Shown here: piece by piece, positions 52,537 through 61,391 of the stretch
Layout: every line of letters begins with the position of its first letter
Numbering within the stretch: the first letter of the stretch is position 1
From: JABDLO01 sp035327565
GTDB lineage: Bacteria > Bacteroidota > Bacteroidia > Chitinophagales > Saprospiraceae
Assembly (NCBI GenBank): GCA_035327565.1
Contig: DAOLDB010000011.1
Coordinates: forward strand, 1-64,000
DNA: 64,000 nucleotides
Direction of reading: 5' to 3'
Translations under genes and position numbers: made by a program
The notes under the pieces: model-generated
Seen by the model: only the letters and a program-made list of their open reading frames with translations
Told to the model about the DNA's origin: nothing
Database searches by the model: none

Positions 52537-55056
52537 ATGACGAAGAGCAGAAAAACCAGGTCCAAATCTTTTTCCATTTTCAAAATCAACTTAAAGGATG
52601 AAAGATGGCCTAAGGTGATGGGTATACTTACAATATTGATTGCTTTATATTTAGCGGTGGCCTTCATCTCCTATTTCTATACATGGAAAGTTGATCAGGA
52701 TAAAGTTATTCATTTTTCCTGGAAGGTATTGTTTCAAGGGGATTTGAGTGTTTCGAATTGGTTAGGCAGATTGGGGGCATTGGTATCGAATATCTTTTTT
52801 TACTGGGGTTTCGGTCTTCCTTCCATTGTCATTATTTTTCTTTTGTTAAAATTAGGTATTGCTTTAATACGTCGCAACAGTTTAATACCTGTATGGCATG
52901 CCATCAGAAAAGGTATACTTTTCATGGCGTTTTTATCACTTACACTGGAATTCGTTTTACGCACCAGTGAATTTACCTGGGGAGGAGCATTTGGAGAAGG
53001 AGCATGTTATTGGTTGACCAATTTTATAGGTCAGGCCGGTTTGTTCCTGTTACTTTTGTTTTCTCTCATGTTCTTTTTAGTATGGCGATTTAATCCCAAC
53101 CTGGATCAATTTATGGCGTTTGCCATCGAACATAAACCGTTCAAATTTAAAGTACCTTTTCAAAATTTGTTTAACGATTCATTTCAATCCGATAAAACCG
53201 AGAAAAGGAATGATGAAAAAGGCACATCAGAAAAGGGATTATTTTCAGTTTTTCAAGTTCTTAAGCCTTCTCATGCTGAAAGAGCCATTCCAAAAACCGG
53301 AGATAGAGATCAGGGATCCGGCATAGATCTGGATATTCCTGACTCTCTATCAAACGAAAACCGAAAACAATCGTTTAAAGGCAGTTCAATGGATATGGAG
53401 GTCGTATTACCTTCCCAATCTGAAAAAAACAGTAATGAGGGAGAACTTTCCACTAAGACTCCACTGGAAATTGCCCGAGAACATGCAACAGGCAAGCCCA
53501 TTATTCCGGCAACAGAGGATGAAATTGGATTCAGTGAACCCTATGATCCCACATTGGACCTTTCCAGGTTCGAATTGCCTACCGTAGATCTTTTGGAAAA
53601 CTATGATGACAAGCAATTTGAAGTAGATAGAAGGGAGTTGGAAGCCAATAAAGACCAGATCATTGAGACTTTACTCAATTACAAAATAGAAATTACTAAA
53701 ATTCGGGCTACCATAGGTCCAACGGTTACTCTTTATGAGATTGTACCGGCACCGGGAGTCAAGATCAGTAAAATCAAAAACCTTGAGGACGATATCGCAC
53801 TTTCATTGTCGGCATTAGGTATACGTATCATTGCACCCATCCCGGGGAAGGGTACTATAGGTATTGAAGTGCCCAATAAAAGGAAGCAGATCGTGTCACT
53901 AAGGGAAGTATTGCAATCAGAAAAATACCTCCATGCAAAAATGGATTTGCCCATCGCTTTAGGTAAAACCATATCCAATGAAGTGTTTGTAGCTGATCTG
54001 GCTAAAATGCCTCACTTATTGATTGCAGGAGCTACCGGTCAGGGAAAATCGGTAGGTATCAATACAGTTTTGATGTCAATTCTCTATAAGAAACATCCTT
54101 CCCAGGTTAAATTGGTACTGATAGATCCAAAGAAAGTAGAGCTTTTCCCATATGCCAGTCTGGAACAGCATTATCTGGGATTTTTACCCAATGAAGATGA
54201 GCCTATAGTTACTGAAACCAATAAGGTAGTGTATACTTTGAATTCTTTGTGTATTGAAATGGATGAGCGCTATGATCTCCTTAAAAATGCCAAAGCCAGA
54301 ACCATTAAGGAATACAATGAAAAATTTACTGCGCGAAAGTTAAATCCAAAGGAAGGCCATCGTTTTCTACCTTATATTGTATTGGTCATTGATGAATTTG
54401 CCGATTTGATAATGACAGCGGGTAAAGAAGTGGAGCTGCCCATTGCAAGGTTGGCTCAGTTAGCCAGAGCCATAGGTATTCATCTGATCATAGCCACTCA
54501 AAGGCCTTCTGTCAACATCATTACTGGAGTTATAAAAGCTAATTTTCCTGCACGTTTGGCATTCAAAGTAACCTCAAAGATCGATTCGCGGACCATATTG
54601 GATCAGGGTGGCGCTGAACAGCTGATCGGTCGCGGAGACATGTTGTTAAGTATTGGTAGTTCTGTCATCCGTTTGCAATGTGCTTTTGTCGATACCCCTG
54701 AAGTTGAGCGCGTGATTGATTTTGTCAGTAAACAACAAGGATTTCCAGAGCCTTACTATCTGCCCGAATTTAGCGGTGACGATGATATCAGTAAGGACGG
54801 TTCAGATATAAAATTCACTGATTTGGACGATTGCTTTGACGAAGCAGCCCGATTGATAGTATCAAACCAACATGGGTCTACTTCAATGATCCAACGGAAA
54901 ATGCAATTAGGGTATAACCGTGCAGGTCGCATCATGGATCAAATGGAGGCATTGGGTATCGTAGGTCCTGCACAAGGAAGCAAACCCAGAGATGTTCTGT
55001 TTTACTCTGTTGATGAATTGGATACCTATCTCAATACTCTTAAAAAGAATGGATAA
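52537..55056 (+). CDS. ftsK: DNA translocase FtsK
   Basis: 839 residues from ATG 52537; GTG 52531 two codons earlier is an equal alternative. Four membrane helices (about 25-195) are followed by a short hydrophilic linker, the alpha/beta motor and the gamma domain. Walker A is in LLIAGATGQGKSVGINT near residue 500, Walker B in LVIDEFADLIM near 620. The C-terminal gamma winged helix (STSMIQRKMQLGYNRAGRIM) would read KOPS-type polarity sequences. FtsK pumps DNA at the division septum and activates XerCD. A strong terminator follows at 55147-55185, so the gene forms its own unit. Confidence 0.93.
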   Translation: MTKSRKTRSKSFSIFKINLKDERWPKVMGILTILIALYLAVAFISYFYTWKVDQDKVIHFSWKVLFQGDLSVSNWLGRLGALVSNIFFYWGFGLPSIVIIFLLLKLGIALIRRNSLIPVWHAIRKGILFMAFLSLTLEFVLRTSEFTWGGAFGEGACYWLTNFIGQAGLFLLLLFSLMFFLVWRFNPNLDQFMAFAIEHKPFKFKVPFQNLFNDSFQSDKTEKRNDEKGTSEKGLFSVFQVLKPSHAERAIPKTGDRDQGSGIDLDIPDSLSNENRKQSFKGSSMDMEVVLPSQSEKNSNEGELSTKTPLEIAREHATGKPIIPATEDEIGFSEPYDPTLDLSRFELPTVDLLENYDDKQFEVDRRELEANKDQIIETLLNYKIEITKIRATIGPTVTLYEIVPAPGVKISKIKNLEDDIALSLSALGIRIIAPIPGKGTIGIEVPNKRKQIVSLREVLQSEKYLHAKMDLPIALGKTISNEVFVADLAKMPHLLIAGATGQGKSVGINTVLMSILYKKHPSQVKLVLIDPKKVELFPYASLEQHYLGFLPNEDEPIVTETNKVVYTLNSLCIEMDERYDLLKNAKARTIKEYNEKFTARKLNPKEGHRFLPYIVLVIDEFADLIMTAGKEVELPIARLAQLARAIGIHLIIATQRPSVNIITGVIKANFPARLAFKVTSKIDSRTILDQGGAEQLIGRGDMLLSIGSSVIRLQCAFVDTPEVERVIDFVSKQQGFPEPYYLPEFSGDDDISKDGSDIKFTDLDDCFDEAARLIVSNQHGSTSMIQRKMQLGYNRAGRIMDQMEALGIVGPAQGSKPRDVLFYSVDELDTYLNTLKKNG

Positions 55057-55146
55057 AATACATTTTACATACATCTTCTTATCCTGCAACCTGAGAATAA
55101 TGCAATCATAACCTGTTTTTTTTCAGGATAGAAGACTGAGATCCCG

Positions 55147-55185
55147 AAAGCCGGTCCCTATTGTGGATCGGCTTTTTTATTTTTT
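55147..55185 (+). terminator. Rho-independent terminator after ftsK
   Basis: AAAGCCGGTCC at 55147-55157 pairs with GGATCGGCTTT at 55165-55175 (11 pairs including one G-U) around the 7-base loop CTATTGT. It is followed by a T-rich run to 55185. It lies 91 bases after the ftsK stop and 131 bases before the GH3 gene. It is the clearest terminator in the window. Confidence 0.88.
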
Positions 55186-55315
55186 GAATTTGACCTATGC
55201 TATTCACTTGGGGTGAAAATACTTTGGAATAGTCTATTTGAGATACCTGTTAATTTGAATATTTTTACAGTCTGACATGAGAAACTAATGGTAGGAATAA
55301 ATATAAACATATAGC

Positions 55316-56818
55316 ATGGGCATAAAGGCAGGGATCCTTAAGCTATTTGCTGATCGTACCCATCGTCATATAAAGGAATGGAGCAGGACGGCAGTGAATG
55401 ATCAGTTGAAAATAATGGAACAACTGCTTAAGAAAGGTCGTTTCACTGCCATCGGCCGGGATTTGAATTTTTCTTCCATCCGACATTACAACGATTTTAA
55501 ACAGCATGTACCTATTGGTGATTATGAGTATCAGAAGCACTATTTTGATCGCATCATTGCAGGAGAAAGTGATGTTTTGTGGCCTGGCAGGCCTAAATAT
55601 TTTGCAAAAACATCAGGTACCACTTCCGGTGTAAAGTACATTCCACTCACAACCGATTGTTTGCCTAACCACATTAATTCAGCCCGGAATGCTATTTTTT
55701 CTTACATGGGACAAACAGGAAATTACAGGATATTTGACGGCAAGTTGATTTTTCTTTCGGGATCTCCTAAGCTTGAGAGAACGGGAGAAGTTTATACCGG
55801 CAGACTTTCAGGTATTGTCAATCATGAGATACCGACATGGGCGAGGTCAAGCCAGGTGCCCTCATATAAAACCAATTGTATTGAAGACTGGGAAGAGAAG
55901 CTGGAACGGATTATAGACGAAACCGTAAATGTTGATATGCGATTGATCAGTGGTATTCCCCCTTGGGTAGTCATGTATTACGAGCGGCTATTGTTGAGAA
56001 CCGGAAAAAAGAGTATCAGGGATATTTTTCCTGAATTTACCCTTTTTATTCATGGAGGTGTCAATTTTAAACCGTATAGATCTGTTTTGGAAGTACTTAC
56101 GGGAAAGCCGATTGACACCATAGAAACCTATCCTGCATCCGAAGGTTTCATAGCTTTTCAGGATGACTTTACCCAGGAGGGTTTAATCCTCAACTCCCGA
56201 AGTGGTATTTTTTTTGAGTTCATCCCGTATGCAGATGTTTTCAAAGAGAATCCAACACGTCTTCATTTAGGTCAAGTAGAAGAAGGGGTTGACTATGCAT
56301 TGGTTATAAATAACAATGCCGGCCTTTGGGGATATTTGATTGGGGATCTGGTTCGTTTTGTTTCGCTTGACCCATACAGAATTATTGTTACGGGAAGAAT
56401 CAAGCATTTTATTTCAGCGTTTGGAGAACATGTGATAGCCAGTGAAGTTGAACAAGCACTTCTTTCGGTAGCTGCATATGAAAGATGTGGGATTATTGAA
56501 TTTACCGTAGCCCCTAATATACAACCTGCGGATTCACCATTACCCTATCACGAATGGTTTATTGAGTTTGACAGGCAGCCTGCAGACCTTATTGATTTTG
56601 CATTAAAAGTAGATATTGAGATGCAGAATAAAAACATATATTACAAAGATTTGATTCAGGGAAAAATATTGCAGCCATTGGTCATAAGACCTTTAAGTAA
56701 GGACAGTTTCAGGAATTTCATGAAGAAAAGCGGGAAATTGGGAGGACAAAACAAAGTACCACGGTTGAGCAATGACAGAATAATTGCCGATGCGCTGGAA
56801 ATGTATGTTTTGTCTTGA
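55316..56818 (+). CDS. GH3 family protein (acyl-adenylating/amide synthetase-like)
   Basis: 500 residues, the full length of the GH3 (auxin-responsive promoter) family. The ATP-binding motif FAKTSGTTSGVKYIPLT, the second motif YPASEGFIAFQDD, and LIGDLVRFVSLDPYRIIVTGRIKHFISAFGEHV correspond to the three ANL-superfamily motifs. Plant GH3 enzymes join amino acids to auxin or jasmonate. Bacterial members are common in Bacteroidota, but their substrates are unknown. There is no signal peptide. The next gene, ccmB, starts 62 bases downstream on the same strand; no functional link is evident. Confidence 0.88.
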   Translation: MGIKAGILKLFADRTHRHIKEWSRTAVNDQLKIMEQLLKKGRFTAIGRDLNFSSIRHYNDFKQHVPIGDYEYQKHYFDRIIAGESDVLWPGRPKYFAKTSGTTSGVKYIPLTTDCLPNHINSARNAIFSYMGQTGNYRIFDGKLIFLSGSPKLERTGEVYTGRLSGIVNHEIPTWARSSQVPSYKTNCIEDWEEKLERIIDETVNVDMRLISGIPPWVVMYYERLLLRTGKKSIRDIFPEFTLFIHGGVNFKPYRSVLEVLTGKPIDTIETYPASEGFIAFQDDFTQEGLILNSRSGIFFEFIPYADVFKENPTRLHLGQVEEGVDYALVINNNAGLWGYLIGDLVRFVSLDPYRIIVTGRIKHFISAFGEHVIASEVEQALLSVAAYERCGIIEFTVAPNIQPADSPLPYHEWFIEFDRQPADLIDFALKVDIEMQNKNIYYKDLIQGKILQPLVIRPLSKDSFRNFMKKSGKLGGQNKVPRLSNDRIIADALEMYVLS

Positions 56819-56880
56819 AATATTACCTTTAGAAGGTTTTAATGAAGAATGATAATAAAATTGAATAATTTTCTAAAGGA

Positions 56881-57534
56881 ATGATCACACGTATATACCA
56901 TATCATAAGAAAAGATTGTATGGTCGAATTGCGCCAAAAGCATGCAATTTCAGGAATATTATTATTTGCACTTACTGCGGTATTTATAGTCTTTAAATCT
57001 TTCAATACATTTACTGCTCAGGAATGGGCATTATTACTTTGGATTTTGGTTCTTTTTTCAGGGGTAAATGCGATTGTAAAAAGTTTCATCCAGGAAGATA
57101 GGGGCACATATTTATACTATTACACATTGCTTGATCCGGTGGAGGTGATTGTAGCCCGGCTGATTTACAATTTTTTACTTTGTATATTATTGTTTTCGGT
57201 CATTTTGGGGGCCATGACTTTGTTTAGTGGTTTTCCGGTTCGAAATGTAAGTCTCTTTTTTCTTTCGGCATTATTAGGGATCCTGGGTATCTCTGTCGTT
57301 TATACCATGGTCTCTGCACTTGCTTCCACTGCGGGACAATCGGGCACCTTGATGTCAATTCTTTCTTTGCCACTGGTTTTACCAGTTTTGTTGCTTCTAA
57401 TCAAAACTACTGCTGTATCTTTGGGGTTAATATCAGACACTTCGATTGGTACTGAATTGATGATGTTAGGCGCTATTGATGGATTGCTTTTAAGTATTTG
57501 TTTGTTGTTGTTTCCTATGGTATGGAAGTCTTAA
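56881..57534 (+). CDS. ccmB: Heme exporter protein CcmB
   Basis: 217 residues, six membrane helices. It begins IIRKDCMVELRQKHAISGIL, and FIQEDRGTYLYYYTLLDP is the conserved cytoplasmic loop contacting CcmA. CcmB forms the permease of the CcmAB(C) complex used in system I cytochrome c maturation, where it helps release heme-loaded CcmE. ccmA is not adjacent, so the ATPase must be encoded elsewhere. ccmC follows after 25 bases. Confidence 0.88.
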   Translation: MITRIYHIIRKDCMVELRQKHAISGILLFALTAVFIVFKSFNTFTAQEWALLLWILVLFSGVNAIVKSFIQEDRGTYLYYYTLLDPVEVIVARLIYNFLLCILLFSVILGAMTLFSGFPVRNVSLFFLSALLGILGISVVYTMVSALASTAGQSGTLMSILSLPLVLPVLLLLIKTTAVSLGLISDTSIGTELMMLGAIDGLLLSICLLLFPMVWKS

Positions 57535-57559
57535 TTTTACATTTATTGCAAATGAATCA

Positions 57560-58633
57560 ATGTTTGGTTATATGATAAATCATTGGTGGTGGAAGTGGTT
57601 GGGGGTAGTAATATTATTGTATACGATTATTGTGGGTATGCTGACACCACTCAAGCCAGGGATACTATCGGTGGATCCAATGCGATTGCAAGCGGGAAAT
57701 GAAGCTGAAGTGCATGTCAAGGCGTATAATACACAATTTGATCAGGCGGGAAACTTTTCGGTATTTTTAAGACTGGATGATAATATCTTCCTCCCGGGTA
57801 GTGCAATTGCGGTGAAGTCTTATTCAGACATTCTTGTCAAATTTATAATACCGGAATATGTGCCAGGGAATGATCCCATAGCCGTCGCTTCATTGATTAT
57901 AAACAATGATATCGATGGCAGTGCTGTATTGCCGGCTTCTATATTTATAGAAAGAGATACAGAAGCAAAGCATTCTGAAGATTCTTCTTATCTCAGTGAA
58001 ATTAAAGGATTGATCAGTGAACCCGCAGGAATCCGCTTTCCTTACCGAAATATATTGAATGAGACCATCAGGAACACTTTTTTTCATATTACACTATGGT
58101 TTTCCATGTTTATTATGCTGGGCACAGGTGTGTATTATGCCATCCGATATCTCAGTTTGGGCCGATTGGATGATGATTTGAAGTCAAAGTCACTAACAGC
58201 AGTTTCGGTATTATACGGATTACTCGGTCTGCTTACCGGATCGATTTGGGCACGTTTTACATGGGGAACCTGGTGGACAGGCGATGTTAAATTGAATATG
58301 ACTGCTGTAGCCATGTTGATTTATCTGGCTTATTTTGTGCTTAGAAGTTCAGTCAAGGATCAGGATCAGGAAGCCCGGTTGGCTTCTGTGTATAATATAT
58401 TTGCGTTTGTGGCTTTGATACCTCTGGTATTTGTTATTCCCCGGTTAACGGATAGTTTACATCCAGGGAGTGGTGGCAACCCTGCATTGGGTGGAGAAGA
58501 TCTTGATCATACTTTGCGCATGGTCTTTTATCCGGCCATATTAGGATTTACTTTGCTGGGGTTCTGGATTGTTTCGCTTTATTACCGAACTCAAAAGCTG
58601 GCAGAAAAATATTGGTTAAAGAGTTCAGGGTAA
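57560..58633 (+). CDS. ccmC: CcmC-like heme-handling protein with inserted extracytoplasmic domain
   Basis: 357 residues, while common CcmC proteins have about 220-250. Helix 1 (about 9-28) is followed by some 140 residues of beta-rich soluble sequence (33-170; GILSVDPMRLQAGNEAEVHV, FSVFLRLDDNIFLPGSAIAV). Then come the standard helices with H176 in FFHITLWF, the tryptophan-rich WGTWWTGDVKLN (235-246) and H in TDSLHPGSGGN. The WWD-like segment and the two His suit heme handling for CcmE. The insert lies outside the cytoplasm and looks like a small Ig-like or beta-sandwich fold; I do not recognise it. It follows ccmB by 25 bases. Confidence 0.85.
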   Translation: MFGYMINHWWWKWLGVVILLYTIIVGMLTPLKPGILSVDPMRLQAGNEAEVHVKAYNTQFDQAGNFSVFLRLDDNIFLPGSAIAVKSYSDILVKFIIPEYVPGNDPIAVASLIINNDIDGSAVLPASIFIERDTEAKHSEDSSYLSEIKGLISEPAGIRFPYRNILNETIRNTFFHITLWFSMFIMLGTGVYYAIRYLSLGRLDDDLKSKSLTAVSVLYGLLGLLTGSIWARFTWGTWWTGDVKLNMTAVAMLIYLAYFVLRSSVKDQDQEARLASVYNIFAFVALIPLVFVIPRLTDSLHPGSGGNPALGGEDLDHTLRMVFYPAILGFTLLGFWIVSLYYRTQKLAEKYWLKSSG

Positions 58634-58747
58634 TCCATTATTTTGGTATGTTTGAATTTCGATTTAGATACTTTAGAAATTAAGAAATTTCTGCTTCATG
58701 CCATGTAGGAGTAAGCCATTCAGAGTATTTAAAGTGAAGTTTGGAAA

Positions 58748-58996
58748 ATGATGATGACAATGTTAAAAAGGTATATATTATTCATTCTTTCACTGGGATC
58801 TTCATTGACTCCACATTCATTATATGGTTTTACGGATTCTCCGGCTATTGATTTCCTTCGCAGTACAGGTAAGATTTATTCTGTTGTGGTATTGATACTT
58901 GCGGTTTTTGCAGGGATGATTCTTTTTATTATCCGCATTGATAAAAAGCTAACCAATTTAGAAAATCAAATAAAAGATGAGCACAAAACAAGCTAG
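58748..58996 (+). CDS. CcmD-like small membrane protein
   Basis: 82 residues. An N-terminal hydrophobic stretch resembling a signal (LKRYILFILSLGSSLTPHSL) is followed by a membrane helix (about 42-63, YSVVVLILAVFAGMILFIIR) and a short charged tail (DKKLTNLENQIKDEHKTS). Position after ccmC and shape fit CcmD, which binds CcmC/CcmE; the family is too short for strong sequence proof. The last 20 bases overlap the start of the glutamate dehydrogenase gene. Confidence 0.68.
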   Translation: MMMTMLKRYILFILSLGSSLTPHSLYGFTDSPAIDFLRSTGKIYSVVVLILAVFAGMILFIIRIDKKLTNLENQIKDEHKTS

Positions 58997-60398
58997 TTTT
59001 TACGAAAGCGTTCAACGTAATTTTGATAGGGCTGCTGCATTTACCACGCACCCAAAGGGATTACTTGATCAGATCAAGGTGTGTAATTCTGTATACCAAA
59101 TGCGTTTTCCGGTCAAGATTGGAAATGGTTATGAAGTCATTGAAGCTTATCGGGTTCAACATAGCCATCACAGATTGCCAACGAAAGGAGGAATTCGCTT
59201 TTCTCACCTTGTTAACCAGGATGAAGTGATGGCATTGGCAGCCCTTATGACATTTAAATGTGCATTGGTCGATGTGCCGTTTGGTGGAGCAAAAGGAGGA
59301 GTTAGAGTGAGTCCCAGGAAATATAATGCACTTCAACTGGAAAGAATCACCCGAAGGTATACAATGGAGTTGATTCGTAAAAATTTTATTGGACCGAGCC
59401 TGGATGTGCCGGCACCGGATTATGGAACCGGAGCCAGAGAAATGGCATGGATTTTAGACACTTATATGACCATCAAAGGAGGCAATGAAATCGATGCTGT
59501 AGGTTGTGTCACCGGAAAACCTGTAAATCAACATGGTATCAGAGGCAGAACTGAAGCGACGGGAAGAGGTACTTTTTATGGTCTGCGTGAGTTATTGGAG
59601 GATAAGGATATGATGAAGAGAATAGGAAAGACTACCGGAACTGCTGGAAAAACTATGGTGATACAGGGATTGGGAAATGTGGGCTCCTATACTGGTATTA
59701 TCAGCCAGGAGGAAGGTGATATCCGTGTCATTGGAGTATCAGAAATTGAAGGTACCATCATTTCTGAAGGAAATATCGAAATTGAAAAGTTACTGGAATA
59801 CAGAAAGAATAATGGAACAATTTTAGGATTCCCGGGTACCAAAACTTTGAAAGTCAGAGAAGACTGGATAGGAATTGAGTGTGATATTCTTTTACCGGCT
59901 GCGCTTGAATCGCAGATCAATAAAGAAAATGCCCATAAAGTAAAAGCCAAAATCATTGGTGAAGCTGCCAATGGCCCTGTGACTGCCGATGCAGAAGAGA
60001 TTCTCTTGAAAAATGGAGTAGTGATTGTCCCGGACATGTATCTGAATGCAGGTGGAGTGACGGTATCCTATTTCGAATGGTTAAAAAACCTCTCCCACAT
60101 GCGTTTTGGACGAATGGATAAGCGCTTTAATCAAAACACCTATTCCAATCTCGTTTCCATGGTGGAAAAACTAACCGGCAAGGGTGTATCTGAGCGAGAA
60201 AGAAAAGTGATCACCCGTGGTGCTGATGAAATAGACCTGGTTCGCTCAGGACTGGAAGAGACTATGGTCAATGCTTATCATCAAATTGCCGATCTCTACA
60301 AAAGCCGTAAAAAAGTGGAAGACCTCAGAACGGCAGCCTTCATCAGTTCACTCAACAAAGTGGCCAATGACTATATGACACTCGGTGTGTTCCCGTAG
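58977..60398 (+). CDS. gdhA: Glu/Leu/Phe/Val dehydrogenase family, probable glutamate dehydrogenase
   Basis: 473 residues from ATG 58977. The substrate domain has YRVQHSHHRLPTKGGIRFS, and FKCALVDVPFGGAKGGVRV holds the catalytic lysine region. DVPAPDYGTGAREMAW and GRGTFYGLRELL follow, and the Rossmann motif is GLGNVGSY. It interconverts glutamate and 2-oxoglutarate with ammonia, or acts on branched-chain amino acids; the PTKGGIRF motif favours glutamate. It is longer than the common 410-430 residues, partly through inserts near 205-220 and 360-385. The 20-base overlap with the CcmD-like gene indicates translational coupling to the ccm genes, an odd pairing. Confidence 0.88.
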   Translation: MSTKQASFYESVQRNFDRAAAFTTHPKGLLDQIKVCNSVYQMRFPVKIGNGYEVIEAYRVQHSHHRLPTKGGIRFSHLVNQDEVMALAALMTFKCALVDVPFGGAKGGVRVSPRKYNALQLERITRRYTMELIRKNFIGPSLDVPAPDYGTGAREMAWILDTYMTIKGGNEIDAVGCVTGKPVNQHGIRGRTEATGRGTFYGLRELLEDKDMMKRIGKTTGTAGKTMVIQGLGNVGSYTGIISQEEGDIRVIGVSEIEGTIISEGNIEIEKLLEYRKNNGTILGFPGTKTLKVREDWIGIECDILLPAALESQINKENAHKVKAKIIGEAANGPVTADAEEILLKNGVVIVPDMYLNAGGVTVSYFEWLKNLSHMRFGRMDKRFNQNTYSNLVSMVEKLTGKGVSERERKVITRGADEIDLVRSGLEETMVNAYHQIADLYKSRKKVEDLRTAAFISSLNKVANDYMTLGVFP

Positions 60399-60500
60399 AC
60401 AGGATTGTTAAAGTGAAATGGTAAGTATGCAAGATTCAGTTGAAATGCACTTAAAAGTACATAATTAGTCAGCCGTCTGTGAGCGACTTTCAGATGCCTT

Positions 60501-61163
60501 TTACTGCCTTCTCTCTTTTAGGAGATGCGGATATTGGGATTTAAATTGCTGAAGGCGGGGGATAGATACCGATTTCACATAAGGATGATTGGGATTATTT
60601 TTTTCAAAGTTTTGATGGTAATCTTCAGCGGGAAAAAACTCATCTAAAGCCTCTAAGGTGGTTGTTATAGGCGCTTTAAATACTTTGTCTTTTGTCAATT
60701 TTTCTATATAGGCTTTTGCAAGTTTCCTTTCTTCTTCATTTTGATAAAATATTGCAGAACGGTATTGTCTTCCATGGTCGGGGCCTTGCCGGTTAAGTGT
60801 AGTGGGATCATGTGATCCAAAAAACACCTCCAACAATGTTGAATAATCAATCACCTGTGGATCATAATAAATGGCCACAGCTTCTGCATGATTGGTTACT
60901 CCAGCACTTACTTTACTATAGAGCGCGGATTCTGCGCTGCCACCTGCATAACCACTGATGGCTTCTTCAACCCCCTTTACGGATTCAAAAATCGCTTCAA
61001 CGCACCAAAAACATCCACTGGCAAAGTAAGCTTTTTCATATTTTGAGCGATCGATTTTTTCTTTTTGCTCCCAACCCTCCGAATTTTTAGATATGCTTTG
61101 ATCATTGGATATGTTGCATGGGGAAATGATCACCAGACTTAAAGACAAAATGAAATAGTACAT
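60501..61163 (-). CDS. msrA: Peptide methionine sulfoxide reductase MsrA, exported
   Basis: 220 residues. An N-terminal hydrophobic signal with Cys 16 (VIISPCNIS) suggests lipidation or export, so it would repair oxidised methionines in envelope proteins. The MsrA domain starts AYFASGCFWCVEAIFESVKG with catalytic C51. GYAGGSAESALYSKVSAGVT, HAEAV and FFGSHDPTTLNRQGPDHGRQYRS-type features follow in their normal order. No MsrB domain is fused. It is monocistronic, and divergent from the large kinase gene at 61392. Confidence 0.9.
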   Translation of the reverse strand: MYYFILSLSLVIISPCNISNDQSISKNSEGWEQKEKIDRSKYEKAYFASGCFWCVEAIFESVKGVEEAISGYAGGSAESALYSKVSAGVTNHAEAVAIYYDPQVIDYSTLLEVFFGSHDPTTLNRQGPDHGRQYRSAIFYQNEEERKLAKAYIEKLTKDKVFKAPITTTLEALDEFFPAEDYHQNFEKNNPNHPYVKSVSIPRLQQFKSQYPHLLKERRQ

Positions 61164-61257
61164 TTTTTATTGATTTTTTTAACTGTAAACAATGATGATA
61201 ACAATTACATTAAAAAGGAAAACAATGTTTATAAAACGGGTAAATTTTTTTTTAGAT

Positions 61258-61281
61258 GCCACCGGATTAGATTACGGTGGC
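61258..61281. repeat. Inverted repeat in the msrA/kinase divergent region
   Basis: GCCACCG (61258-61264) and CGGTGGC (61275-61281) form a perfect GC-rich 7-bp stem around a 10-base loop in otherwise AT-rich DNA. No U run follows on the plus strand, and on the minus strand the following bases are A-rich, so it is not a normal terminator. It could be an operator or a leader structure of the kinase transcript; stems of this size also occur by chance. Confidence 0.4.
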
Positions 61282-61391
61282 TCCCATCGAAATTACAATA
61301 TATATAAGGACTTATGTATGCGTTGTTATTTCATTCATCCTATCCTTTGGCTATATTCATAAAATTATATTACTTTTAGACTGAGTACTTT

